Shown here one piece after another: positions 1 to 8,991 of a stretch of 28,361 nt of DNA (position 1 is its first letter; every line of letters starts with the position of its first letter). The position numbers and the translations under genes are program-made. The stretch is from contig JBBRQD010000075.1 in NCBI GenBank assembly GCA_038227045.1, positions 1 to 28,361 on the forward strand, in the 5' to 3' direction. The notes beneath the pieces were generated by a model. The model was not told the DNA's origin. It worked only from the letters and a program-made list of their open reading frames with translations, and ran no database searches. The stretch comes from JANXLS01 sp038227045 (lineage in GTDB: Bacteria > Planctomycetota > SZUA-567 > H5-PLA8).

Positions 1-129
1 GAAGCGCTTCATGCAGCGTGCCGGGAGTTTCTGGCCCGCGTCAATCAAGCCCCGCTGGCCATGGTCGAGCGCCTTTGGCCGCGCTGGGAACTCGATCCCG
101 AAGAGGAAAAACTACGGGTTTCTGCTTAG
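1..129 (+). CDS. 3' end of a CDS, possibly a transposase (partial)
   Basis: An open frame enters from the left edge and ends at TAG (127-129), giving 42 residues. It contains the stretch FLARVNQAP and ends DPEEEKLRVSA. The composition (Arg/Trp/Glu-rich) and short charged tail resemble the C-termini of some DDE transposases, perhaps of the IS630 type, but this is recollection of a pattern and not a firm family match. The tandem and palindromic repeats that follow at once (126-215) fit the edge of a mobile or repetitive unit. No catalytic residue is inside the window, so the function cannot be established from it. Confidence 0.35.
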   Translation, partial: EALHAACREFLARVNQAPLAMVERLWPRWELDPEEEKLRVSA

Positions 130-151
130 ATTGAGTTTAGATTGAGTTTAG
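126..151. repeat. 11-bp tandem direct repeat
   Basis: The unit TTAGATTGAGT occurs twice head to tail (126-136 and 137-147), followed by TTAG. The stop codon of the partial upstream gene lies in the first copy. It sits between that gene end and the palindromic repeat at 171-215. Confidence 0.6.
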
Positions 152-170
152 CAGCGCTTTGGCGTTCGTT

Positions 171-215
171 CCCAGCGCTGAAGCGCTGGGCTATTTTCAA
201 AGGTCCCTACGGGAC
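171..215. repeat. REP-like double palindrome
   Basis: A perfect 9-bp stem (CCCAGCGCT / AGCGCTGGG, 171-190, with a GA centre) is followed by a second small palindrome, GTCCC-TAC-GGGAC (203-215). The pairing looks like a dispersed REP-type element. A similar design, a 9-bp stem with its centre in a GAAGC context, occurs at 13491-13509. This element lies inside the longest possible frame of the next gene, which is a reason to reject the upstream start of that gene. Confidence 0.65.
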
Positions 216-249
216 ATTGTACTCGATCTATACCCGTTGGGAGACTGCC

Positions 250-1836
250 TTGCGAACGCGCTGGATTGCCCTGCTAACCCTCGTCGCATGTCTCGGTCTG
301 CCCGCCGCGGAACCCGCCGCTCCAAAAATCACGCGCGTCGAATTCGAAGAATCCGCCGAGGCGATCGCCAATCCCTACATGGGCTGGCAGACCTTTCACC
401 ATTTTGCGGATGACGACGCTACGCTTCGCGATTTGCCCAGTGGGAGCGCTTACTTTCGTTTTTACTGGCGCGAACTAGAGCCGGTTGAAACGCAGATCGA
501 CTTTGCGCTGCTCGACGGGTTTCTGGCGCATGCGCGAAAGGCCGGGCAGAAACTCAGCATCGGCATCATGCTCGCCGGCTCGGAACAGTATATGGATACG
601 CCGGCGTGGTTGAAGGCGCAAGACTGCAAAGGCTACGAATTCCGCTATGAAGGCGACCAGATTGTCTACCGCAAGCTGATGCTGGCGTGTCTGGCGATCT
701 CCGTCGTCGCGCTATTGGTGTGGCTGGTTTTCAAGCGCTGGACTGTCAATGATCCTCTGGCGCGCAGACGGGTTTATAAGCGCTACGGGCTTGCGCATCT
801 CGCGCTGCTCGTGACCGGCGTGCTCGTGTGGAAATACGCTGGCGCAACGCACTGGATTCCGGATTTCGAAGACCCGCATTTTCGGAAAGCTCACACACGG
901 CTGATCACGGAGTTGGGCAGGCATCTCGATGCACATCCGGATTTCGATCTGATGGATATCGGCTCGGTGGGATTGTGGGGCGAGTGGCATACGGCTCACA
1001 CGCCGCGCGTGGACACGGGCGCGAATGTCGATATGCCGCCACAAGCGGTGCTCAACGAAATCATCGATCTGTATTGCGCGGCGTTTCCGAATTCTTCCAA
1101 AGCGATGCTGTTGAACGAGCCGCCGGTGTTGATGCACGCGTTGAGCAAGGGCTGCGGCTGGCGCGCGGACAGTTTCGGCGACATGGGCGGCGATTCGAAA
1201 GAGTGGAGCCACATGGAGACGCTCTATCCGAAGTGGATCGCGGCCGGGCACGCGGAAGAGGCGTGGAAAACGGGGCCGGTCGCATTCGAGAGCGCCTGGG
1301 ACATGCAGCGCTGGGTGCGCGAAGGCTGGGACATTCACGACATTTTCGATCGCGGACTGAAATGGCACACCAGTTACCTGAACAACAAATCGGCGCCGCT
1401 GTTCGATCAGACGTTAGACGAAGTCCGAAAATTTATATTGAAGATGGGTTACCGGCTTGTGCTGCGTTCCGTGACGCTCGCCCCGCGCGCCGCCCCCGGA
1501 ACGGCGCTGTCGCTGGCGATGAAATGGGAAAACACCGGCGTAGCCCCGCCATACCGCGACGGCCTGATCGCGATCCGTCTTACCGAACTTGGCCATGACG
1601 CCAACAGCGTCGTGATTGTAAGCAAGACATCCGTGAAAGGCTGGCTGCCAGGAGCGAAAGAAGTGGCCGAAAGCTTTAGCTTGCCTTCAGACTTGAAACC
1701 AGGACGCTACACACTGGCAATTGCGTTGGTCGATGCGACACGCCATGAACCACTCATGCGGCTCGCGGTAAAGGGCGCTCCCGCGCGAGATTGGTTTAGG
1801 CTCAGTGAGGTTGACATCGGCGCGTCGGTGCCGTAA
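250..1836 (+). CDS. Exported DUF4832-like (beta-galactosidase-type barrel) protein with internal membrane-like hairpin
   Basis: I place the start at TTG 250. GGGAG (239-243) lies six bases upstream, and the product then begins with a typical signal peptide (RTRWIALLTLVACLGLPAA). An earlier TTG at 142 would translate the REP palindrome. The body resembles DUF4832 and related glycoside-hydrolase-like TIM barrels: NPYMGW near the mature N-terminus, YFRFYWRELEP, then DIGSVGLWGEWH, whose Glu sits where clan-A hydrolases carry an acid/base. A beta-sandwich-like C-terminal third follows (LSLAMKWENTGVAPPY). Residues about 142-197 (nt 673-840) contain two hydrophobic segments joined by a basic loop, inserted between the early barrel strands and the WIPDFEDP stretch; such a hairpin is unexpected in this fold. 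A role in extracellular polysaccharide breakdown is inferred. The substrate is unknown. Confidence 0.8.
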   Translation: MRTRWIALLTLVACLGLPAAEPAAPKITRVEFEESAEAIANPYMGWQTFHHFADDDATLRDLPSGSAYFRFYWRELEPVETQIDFALLDGFLAHARKAGQKLSIGIMLAGSEQYMDTPAWLKAQDCKGYEFRYEGDQIVYRKLMLACLAISVVALLVWLVFKRWTVNDPLARRRVYKRYGLAHLALLVTGVLVWKYAGATHWIPDFEDPHFRKAHTRLITELGRHLDAHPDFDLMDIGSVGLWGEWHTAHTPRVDTGANVDMPPQAVLNEIIDLYCAAFPNSSKAMLLNEPPVLMHALSKGCGWRADSFGDMGGDSKEWSHMETLYPKWIAAGHAEEAWKTGPVAFESAWDMQRWVREGWDIHDIFDRGLKWHTSYLNNKSAPLFDQTLDEVRKFILKMGYRLVLRSVTLAPRAAPGTALSLAMKWENTGVAPPYRDGLIAIRLTELGHDANSVVIVSKTSVKGWLPGAKEVAESFSLPSDLKPGRYTLAIALVDATRHEPLMRLAVKGAPARDWFRLSEVDIGASVP

Positions 1837-1837
1837 G

Positions 1838-2030
1838 CGGCCTGAAAGGCAATAACGTACCAGCCCAGGGCACCGCTCTGGGTATCGATGTGTAGGTGAT
1901 TGAACGCCCTGAAATGGCACGACAAACAGTGCTGCGTACGTTATGTTTTGCCCTTTCAGGGCGTTGCAACGTTTACGTCAGGCTACTCAGGGCGGTGCCC
2001 TGGGCTGGTATGTATTGGCCTTTCAGGCCG
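1838..2030. repeat. Long foldback (nested inverted repeat) element, 193 bp
   Basis: The outer arms, about 45 bp each (1838-1885 and 1984-2030), are reverse complements with a handful of mismatches, sharing CGGCCTGAAAGGC and CAGCCCAGGGCACCGC. A second pair is nested inside: AACGCCCTGAAA near 1902 and TTTCAGGGCGTT near 1957. The element starts two bases after the stop codon of the DUF4832-like gene. As RNA it would fold into one long hairpin and could act as a 3' end or terminator for that gene. The frame that reads through it (from 1896) is a by-product of the repeat. Confidence 0.75.
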
Positions 2031-2060
2031 GGGAAATTCCAAGAAAAGGCGACAGCAATC

Positions 2061-2150
2061 ATGACGACATCCATCAACCTCCCTTCCGATCATGAAGAGC
2101 GACTGTCACGAGCGCGCCATTCTTTAGTCGGGCTGGGTGCACGCAACTGA
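2061..2150 (+). pseudogene. Remnant of an ADP-ribosylglycohydrolase N-terminus
   Basis: The 29-residue frame starts MTTSINLPSDHEERL and continues RARHSLVGLGARN before a stop. ADP-ribosylglycohydrolase family proteins commonly begin with a pattern like RxRxSLxGLxxGDAxG. Here the match breaks off just where the GDA motif should appear, and nothing downstream continues it. It reads as the broken 5' end of such a gene left between a foldback repeat and hutU. The similarity is short and judged by eye. Confidence 0.35.
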
Positions 2151-2189
2151 GCGTCTTGAATACGAGGTAATATCGTAACAGCCATCTGT

Positions 2190-2213
2190 AATTAAATTGG
2201 TACTCAATTAATT
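2190..2213. promoter_or_regulatory. AT-rich palindrome upstream of hutU
   Basis: AATTAA and TTAATT half sites flank ATTGGTACTCAA, about 24 bp before the hutU ATG. It is the only markedly AT-rich palindromic patch in the hutU upstream region, so it is a candidate promoter or operator. It does not match the HutC consensus known from proteobacteria. Confidence 0.25.
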
Positions 2214-2236
2214 GCCTCGCTTCGGTCCATCAAAAA

Positions 2237-3913
<1,677 letters not shown>

Positions 3914-3928
<15 letters not shown>

Positions 3929-4093
3929 GTAAGCGGCCTTTATTTTCAGTGGGCCGCAAAAGAACGCAAAGAACACAAAAGAATATTGGTAAATTGAATG
4001 TATTCTTTGTGCTTCTTTGTGTTCTTCGTGTCTTTGTGCGAGAGCATTTGTTAATCGTGGATCGCACTGGCCGCTTACTAACGTGCGCGGCTC
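3914..4093. repeat. Long foldback element between hutU and hutH, 180 bp
   Basis: The outer arms of about 25 bp (3914-3938 and 4069-4093) are inverted copies with two mismatches, sharing CCGCGCACGT and AGTAAGCGGCC. Inside, AAAGAACACAAA-type runs on the left mirror TTTGTGTTCTT runs on the right, so the whole unit can fold into one imperfect hairpin. The left arm overlaps the hutU 3' end and supplies its last codons. The right arm ends 16 bases before the hutH ATG. It could attenuate or separate the transcripts of the two genes. Confidence 0.8.
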
Positions 4094-4109
4094 TTTGAGA
4101 GATTGAATC

Positions 4110-5690
4110 ATGCAAACACTCATCATCCAACCCGGGCAATTGACGCTCGCCGACTTCCGCCGCGTCGCGTTCGAATCGGACCTCAAACTGGCGCTCGACC
4201 CCGCGTCGTTCCCGGCGATTGATGCCGCCGCCGAGACGGTCAAGCAAGTCGTGGCCGAAGGCCGCGTATGCTACGGCATCAACACCGGATTCGGCTTGCT
4301 GGCCAGCGAACGGATTTCCATTGATGATCTTGAAACGCTCCAACGCAGTCTTGTACTCTCGCACGCCGCGGGGATCGGCGAACCGCTGAATGAAGCGGCA
4401 GTGCGACTCGTCCTGGCGCTCAAAATCAACAGCCTGGCGCGCGGTTACTCCGGGGTTCGCCGACTTGTGATCGATATGTTGATCGGCTTTTTCAACGCCG
4501 GAATCTATCCGGTCATCCCGGCGAAAGGTTCGGTCGGCGCATCGGGAGATTTGGCGCCGCTCGCGCATCTTGCCGTCGTCCTCATTGGGGAAGGGGAGGC
4601 CATAGTCAACGGCCAGAGGCTACCCGCGCGCGAGGCACTCGCAACCGGCAGTGCCGGAGCTGGGGCCGAGCTCACGCCCATCGTTCTCGCACCCAAAGAA
4701 GGCCTGGCCCTGCTCAATGGGACACAAGTCAGCACGGCGCTGGCGCTGCTGGGCCTGTTCGCCACCGAAGATTTGTTTGCGACGGCGATAGTAACCGGAA
4801 GCTTGAGCGTCGACGCCGCGCTGGGAAGCCGCCGTCCGTTCGATGCGCGCATTCACGCCGTGCGTGGACACGTGGGACAGAGCGACACGGCGCGGGCCTT
4901 TCGCGAATTGCTCGGCGAAAGCGAAATCGGTCGCTCGCACGCTCACTGCAACAAAGTCCAGGATCCCTATTCATTGCGCTGTCAGCCACAGGTCATGGGC
5001 GCGTGCCTCACGCAGATGCGGCACGCGGCGGGCGTCCTGGAACTCGAAGGAAACGCAGTCTCCGACAACCCATTGATCTTCGCGTCCGGACGCGGGGCGT
5101 CTGCCGATAACGAAGTTCTATCAGGGGGAAATTTTCACGGCGAGCCCGTCGCCTTCGCCGCCGACAACCTGGCTCTGGCGCTCGCTGAGATCGGCGCGCT
5201 CTCCGAGCGGCGGATCGCAATGCTCGTCGATCGCAATCTCTCGTCCGGCCTGCCCGCATTCCTCGTCGAACATGGCGGACTCAACTCGGGCTTCATGATC
5301 GCGCAGGTGACGGCAGCGGCCCTCGCCAGCGAGAACAAATCGCTGGCACACCCGGCGTCCGTGGACAGCATCCCCACTTCCGCTAATCAGGAAGACCATG
5401 TCTCGATGGCCACTTTCGCCGCGCGGCGGCTCTCCGACATGGCAGAGAACACCGCGGGCATCGTGGCGATCGAATGGCTGGCGGCGTGTCAGGGATTGGA
5501 TTTCCGCGCGCCGCTGAAGACTTCGCCACGCCTCGAAGAAACCCACGCGTTCCTCCGCGCACGAGTCGTGTTCTACGAGCGCGATCGCTATTTTGCCAAA
5601 GACATCGCCGAAGCCACAGCGCTCGTGCGCTCAGGCATCTGTCACCGCTTCATGCCGCCGGACCTGCTGCCTTCGGGACGATCAAAGTGA
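4110..5690 (+). CDS. hutH: Histidine ammonia-lyase
   Basis: Cytoplasmic first enzyme of histidine degradation: it removes ammonia from L-histidine to give urocanate, the substrate of the hutU product next door. It has 526 residues against about 510 for the family. The Ala144-Ser145-Gly146 triad in GSVGASGDLAPLAHL forms the electrophilic MIO prosthetic group. YGINTGFG near residue 53 carries the active-site Tyr, and the C-terminal part has QDPYSLRCQPQVMG, NEVLSGGNFHGEP and SIPTSANQEDHVSM as expected. Spacing and orientation suggest co-regulation with hutU, but the foldback repeat between them may uncouple the two. No hutI, hutG or regulator is in the window. Confidence 0.97.
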   Translation: MQTLIIQPGQLTLADFRRVAFESDLKLALDPASFPAIDAAAETVKQVVAEGRVCYGINTGFGLLASERISIDDLETLQRSLVLSHAAGIGEPLNEAAVRLVLALKINSLARGYSGVRRLVIDMLIGFFNAGIYPVIPAKGSVGASGDLAPLAHLAVVLIGEGEAIVNGQRLPAREALATGSAGAGAELTPIVLAPKEGLALLNGTQVSTALALLGLFATEDLFATAIVTGSLSVDAALGSRRPFDARIHAVRGHVGQSDTARAFRELLGESEIGRSHAHCNKVQDPYSLRCQPQVMGACLTQMRHAAGVLELEGNAVSDNPLIFASGRGASADNEVLSGGNFHGEPVAFAADNLALALAEIGALSERRIAMLVDRNLSSGLPAFLVEHGGLNSGFMIAQVTAAALASENKSLAHPASVDSIPTSANQEDHVSMATFAARRLSDMAENTAGIVAIEWLAACQGLDFRAPLKTSPRLEETHAFLRARVVFYERDRYFAKDIAEATALVRSGICHRFMPPDLLPSGRSK

Positions 5691-5803
5691 GGCTGATGCC
5701 GCAATCGGTAAATAGGAAGTGAAATACTCGCGACTTTGTATGCCTCGATTTTGGCCACAAGGCGAATGGGTGTGCTTCAAATTAGAACGGCGCTGTTTTG
5801 AGA

Positions 5804-5832
5804 TTGCGAGCGCGATCAATTTCGAGTATTTT
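5804..5832 (+). promoter_or_regulatory. Candidate sigma70-type promoter for tRNA-Ser
   Basis: TTGCGA (5804-5809) and TATTTT (5827-5832) are separated by 17 bases and lie about 45 bases before the tRNA. The match is moderate and was chosen by eye. Confidence 0.35.
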
Positions 5833-5876
5833 ACGTCTGTGCCTGATGTCATCCGTCAGGTGTAATAATGACATTT

Positions 5877-5963
5877 GGAGAGGTGCCAGAGTGGTCGATC
5901 GGGCTTGTCTCGAAAACAAGTAGGCCTTTGCGGGTCTCCAGGGTTCGAATCCCTGCCTCTCCG
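5877..5963 (+). tRNA. tRNA-Ser (anticodon CGA)
   Basis: Acceptor stem GGAGAGG pairs with CCTCTCC (discriminator G at 5963). The anticodon arm is CTTGT-CTCGAAA-ACAAG, giving anticodon CGA, which reads UCG serine codons. A long variable arm (TAGGCCTTTGCGGGTCT) is typical of class II tRNA-Ser, and the T arm contains GGTTCGAAT. The 3' CCA is not encoded. No integrase gene or repeat of the tRNA end was seen nearby. Confidence 0.96.
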
Positions 5964-6237
5964 TTTTGAAACACTATCCCTTTAATCATCAAGGGCTTGC
6001 AACAAAGTTTTCAAACATTCCGCGAAATGTTGTCGGAATATTGTCATTCTTCAAGCGGTCGCTAAACGTTTTGCCACCTGCTCCATGGCATTTACGCTAT
6101 CCTTCACGTCCACGTCCGCCAAATACCCATCGCGACCGGTAGCTCTCAATAAACGACGCTGCAACCGCGTCTTTGCTGGAATCAGGGTTGGACGTTGGCG
6201 GGCTGGCGTGAAAAGATGCCGCCAGTCAATGGCCCAT

Positions 6238-8745
6238 TCATGGGGCAACGTTGATTGTGAATGTTTGGGGCGCGCTGGTCAGCTTCTCAGTTGACGTTCC
6301 CACTACCTTATATGTTCCCCAGGCCAATGCCGCATCGTCCAGTTTGCGCAGTTCGCGATCGATTGTCGCGACGAGGGATACTTCGAATTTTCCGGCAGCA
6401 TCGGGCTTGCCGGAAAGGATTCCAGTGGCAGGATCGATTTTGAGCCAAACGGGTCCTTTTTCCAGTGTGTACTTCGGCGTTTCCATCTCGAAGAAAGCAC
6501 GGACTTCCCGCCCGTTAATTTCCCGCGCCTTTAAGTCTCCCAACGAGCGGTTGGCGAGAGGCTGATACTTGTACTCGGCGCCCACGTGGGCCGCCGTAGC
6601 CGGTTGGCTGAAGATGACCGGTCTCGGCGCGCTGGCGTAGTCCGATGCCACACTGCGCTTGCCCTGCTCATCCACAGCCTCGACGCGATAGTACGTCTTG
6701 TTGGCGTTCGGTAATTCGACATGGGAACCTAACACCGCCAGAGTTGTGCTGGCCGTTTCAGCGATGAAGTTTGCCGGGAATTGCGGCGCGAGATCTTTGG
6801 AGGTGCCCACGTCGACTTTGTACGGCGTATCGCTGACAGAGAAGCCTTTCTCATCGCTTCCATAAATACGATACTTGACGGGCTGCCGGCCAACTGGGTT
6901 TGGCTTCCAGTGCAGACTTCCCTCGTTTTTCTTTTCGTCAAAGACGAAGGTCGCGTCCAGAGGATAGCTTGGCGCATGAGGCGTGAAGCTCCAGATTTTG
7001 CTCCATGTCCCCCATAGCCCCTTGTCGTTCTTGGCCCGCACGCGCCAATAGTATTTCCGATCTGGCGCCAGCAAACCGACGCACGGCAGTGTGTACTGTG
7101 CCTTGCCGCGGTCGGCGGTGCGCGAAATCAACTTGTAGAAATTCGTGGACAGCGGCCACTTCATGTCCTGGCGGTCCGACAATTCGAAGTGGTAGTCCGC
7201 GATCTTCGCAACATCGGCATCGGGCGTTTTCCACTGAAACACGATATCGGTGCCGTTGGCCTCGCCGGCGTCTGGCGGATTGATCGGATTGGGCGACGCT
7301 TCGGGCGGCTTGGAACTGGAGCGCTCTATCCATTCGTGCGTCACGACAACTTTTCGATCGCCCGGTGCTGCCGGTGTGTCGGTATAAACGAATGTATTGA
7401 CTCCGATGGACATCGACGGAAGCAGCAGCGGCGCCATCTGCAAATCGTTCACGATGCTCAGCCGTTTGATGCGCGCCTCTGGAGCGAGCAGGCATCTGAT
7501 GCGGTATTCGTAGCGGGCCGGACCACTTGGCGGGAAGAACTTATCCAGATTATCCGGCGCGTCTTCCCACGTTTTTCCATCGGCGGAAAAGGCAAACTTC
7601 GCTCCTTTTCCGTCGATGTCGAGTTTGCCACCTACGATGACATAAGGAGTCCGCACGGTCCAAACGATCGTCCCTGTTTTTCCAGCTTCAGCCGAGAGTT
7701 CGCCGTCTTTTTCCTGAATACTTTCCACCAGCGTTGCGCCGTTGCGCCAGTTCGATTTCGAGAAATTCGGGCGATATTCCCAAAGACCATTGCAAAGCGT
7801 GTCCGGATAAATCGGCGTCATCCCGTGATACTTGACGGGAGTTAAATGTCCCCATCGCCAGACAAGAGCCTCGCCGGGCCGCAGAACCATGTTCATCGTT
7901 GTCTTATCATTGCAATTGCGCTGCCCTTTGACCTCGCCCTCATAGCCATAAAGCGCGGATTCCCATTCGTCAAAGGCGCGATTGTCTTCCAGCGTGATGC
8001 CCGACGTGTGGGTGCGCCGGATCAAGTCGTGGTCGCGCACAATATCGTGCTCGCTGGCAATCGTCTCATTGTCTCTGAGTAAATAGAGAACATGCTGGTC
8101 GCCGTCGAGCAGATGCCAGCGGCCATCGTAGAAGACTTGAGAAATGCAGTGGCCTACTCCGCGCGCCGGGGCCGCTTTCAAGCCCACCTTCTGCCACAAG
8201 CCGGCCATACAGATGGAGTCGTTGCCGCACGTGTTGTGTCCGTACGAATTGAATACTTTGACAGGATCTCCAAGTTCGTTGTTGTCTCCGGCTGCGTGGT
8301 AGCGATACTGAATCTGCTGAAACCACAAGGCCAGAGCCTTCTCCTTATCGCTCATGCCTGGTGTGACCGCGGACTCAACGATCTCGGCAAAATTTCGGAA
8401 GGTATTCCGCCCGGCTGAGTTTGTGCCGGAGCTTGACAACCAGGGATTGACGATGTCGGTATCGCCGGCGTTTTCCAGCCGGACGGAGCGGTTGGACTCC
8501 CACGTTTGATCGCAAACCCCCTCGCGGTTCATCCCCACGCCCAGCGGCGAGCGGCAGTTTTGGCCGTCCATTGTGCCGCCCTGCTTTACCGTGTACGCGT
8601 GTTTCCCGTTTCCGGCACCAGCGATTTGTTCCACGTGATTCTTGGGCGCATCTCCCGGCTGAGTGTTCGACGTCCACGGGACCAGCGTATCGCCGGCGGC
8701 GGCATTCAACGTAAAAATCGATATCGCAAACAGGATGATTCGCAT
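6238..8745 (-). CDS. Exported transglutaminase-like protein with fibronectin-III and putative-Ig domains
   Basis: The 835-residue product begins with a signal peptide (MRIILFAISIFTLNAAAG). Residues about 110-220 form a transglutaminase-like papain-fold core: a Cys in NTCGNDSICMAGLW (Cys173 or Cys179), then GVGHCISQVFYDGRWHLLDGD with a His near 199 and an Asp near 214. This His and Asp would complete the catalytic triad. After an intermediate region, two fibronectin type III-like modules follow (RKYYWRVRAKNDKGLWG and KTYYRVEAVDEQGKRS). The C-terminus is a putative-Ig/cadherin-like domain (LKIDPATGILSGKPDAAG). It is likely secreted or periplasmic, acting on proteins or peptides as a protease or crosslinker; the substrate is unknown. 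It is divergent from the DUF1549/1553 gene, with 246 bp between them. Confidence 0.8.
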   Translation of the reverse strand: MRIILFAISIFTLNAAAGDTLVPWTSNTQPGDAPKNHVEQIAGAGNGKHAYTVKQGGTMDGQNCRSPLGVGMNREGVCDQTWESNRSVRLENAGDTDIVNPWLSSSGTNSAGRNTFRNFAEIVESAVTPGMSDKEKALALWFQQIQYRYHAAGDNNELGDPVKVFNSYGHNTCGNDSICMAGLWQKVGLKAAPARGVGHCISQVFYDGRWHLLDGDQHVLYLLRDNETIASEHDIVRDHDLIRRTHTSGITLEDNRAFDEWESALYGYEGEVKGQRNCNDKTTMNMVLRPGEALVWRWGHLTPVKYHGMTPIYPDTLCNGLWEYRPNFSKSNWRNGATLVESIQEKDGELSAEAGKTGTIVWTVRTPYVIVGGKLDIDGKGAKFAFSADGKTWEDAPDNLDKFFPPSGPARYEYRIRCLLAPEARIKRLSIVNDLQMAPLLLPSMSIGVNTFVYTDTPAAPGDRKVVVTHEWIERSSSKPPEASPNPINPPDAGEANGTDIVFQWKTPDADVAKIADYHFELSDRQDMKWPLSTNFYKLISRTADRGKAQYTLPCVGLLAPDRKYYWRVRAKNDKGLWGTWSKIWSFTPHAPSYPLDATFVFDEKKNEGSLHWKPNPVGRQPVKYRIYGSDEKGFSVSDTPYKVDVGTSKDLAPQFPANFIAETASTTLAVLGSHVELPNANKTYYRVEAVDEQGKRSVASDYASAPRPVIFSQPATAAHVGAEYKYQPLANRSLGDLKAREINGREVRAFFEMETPKYTLEKGPVWLKIDPATGILSGKPDAAGKFEVSLVATIDRELRKLDDAALAWGTYKVVGTSTEKLTSAPQTFTINVAP

Positions 8746-8991
8746 TTGTCGTTTTCCCTTCCCGATTTGATATTATGTGGTACACCGCAGACCGGTGGGA
8801 CCAGCGTTGCGACTGTTGCTTTCGGGCAGAGTTTGCGAAGTCTCGAAATTATAGGATTTCCGCGAATCCCCTCTGACGGGGGCAAATCATGACCCAACAG
8901 ACGCACATTGGTTTACATAAGCGTGTCGACGTTTTCAGTTTTCAATTCGGCCGTAAATTTCAATTTGAGCTTCTGCCCGCTGGACCCTGAC

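Noticed and set aside
142..249. Upstream TTG start for the DUF4832-like gene
   Set aside because: It would translate tandem and REP-like repeats ahead of the signal peptide; TTG 250 has a ribosome-binding site and gives a normal signal peptide.
1896..2150. 84-codon frame after the DUF4832-like gene
   Set aside because: Its first two thirds are translation of the foldback repeat; only the last 29 codons (2061-2150) are worth keeping, as a remnant.
6051..6248. 65-codon minus-strand frame beside tRNA-Ser, considered as an integrase remnant
   Set aside because: It carries no integrase motif (no R-H-R-Y pattern) and no repeat of the tRNA 3' end was found, so an integration site is not supported. 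I see nothing else in 5964-6237.
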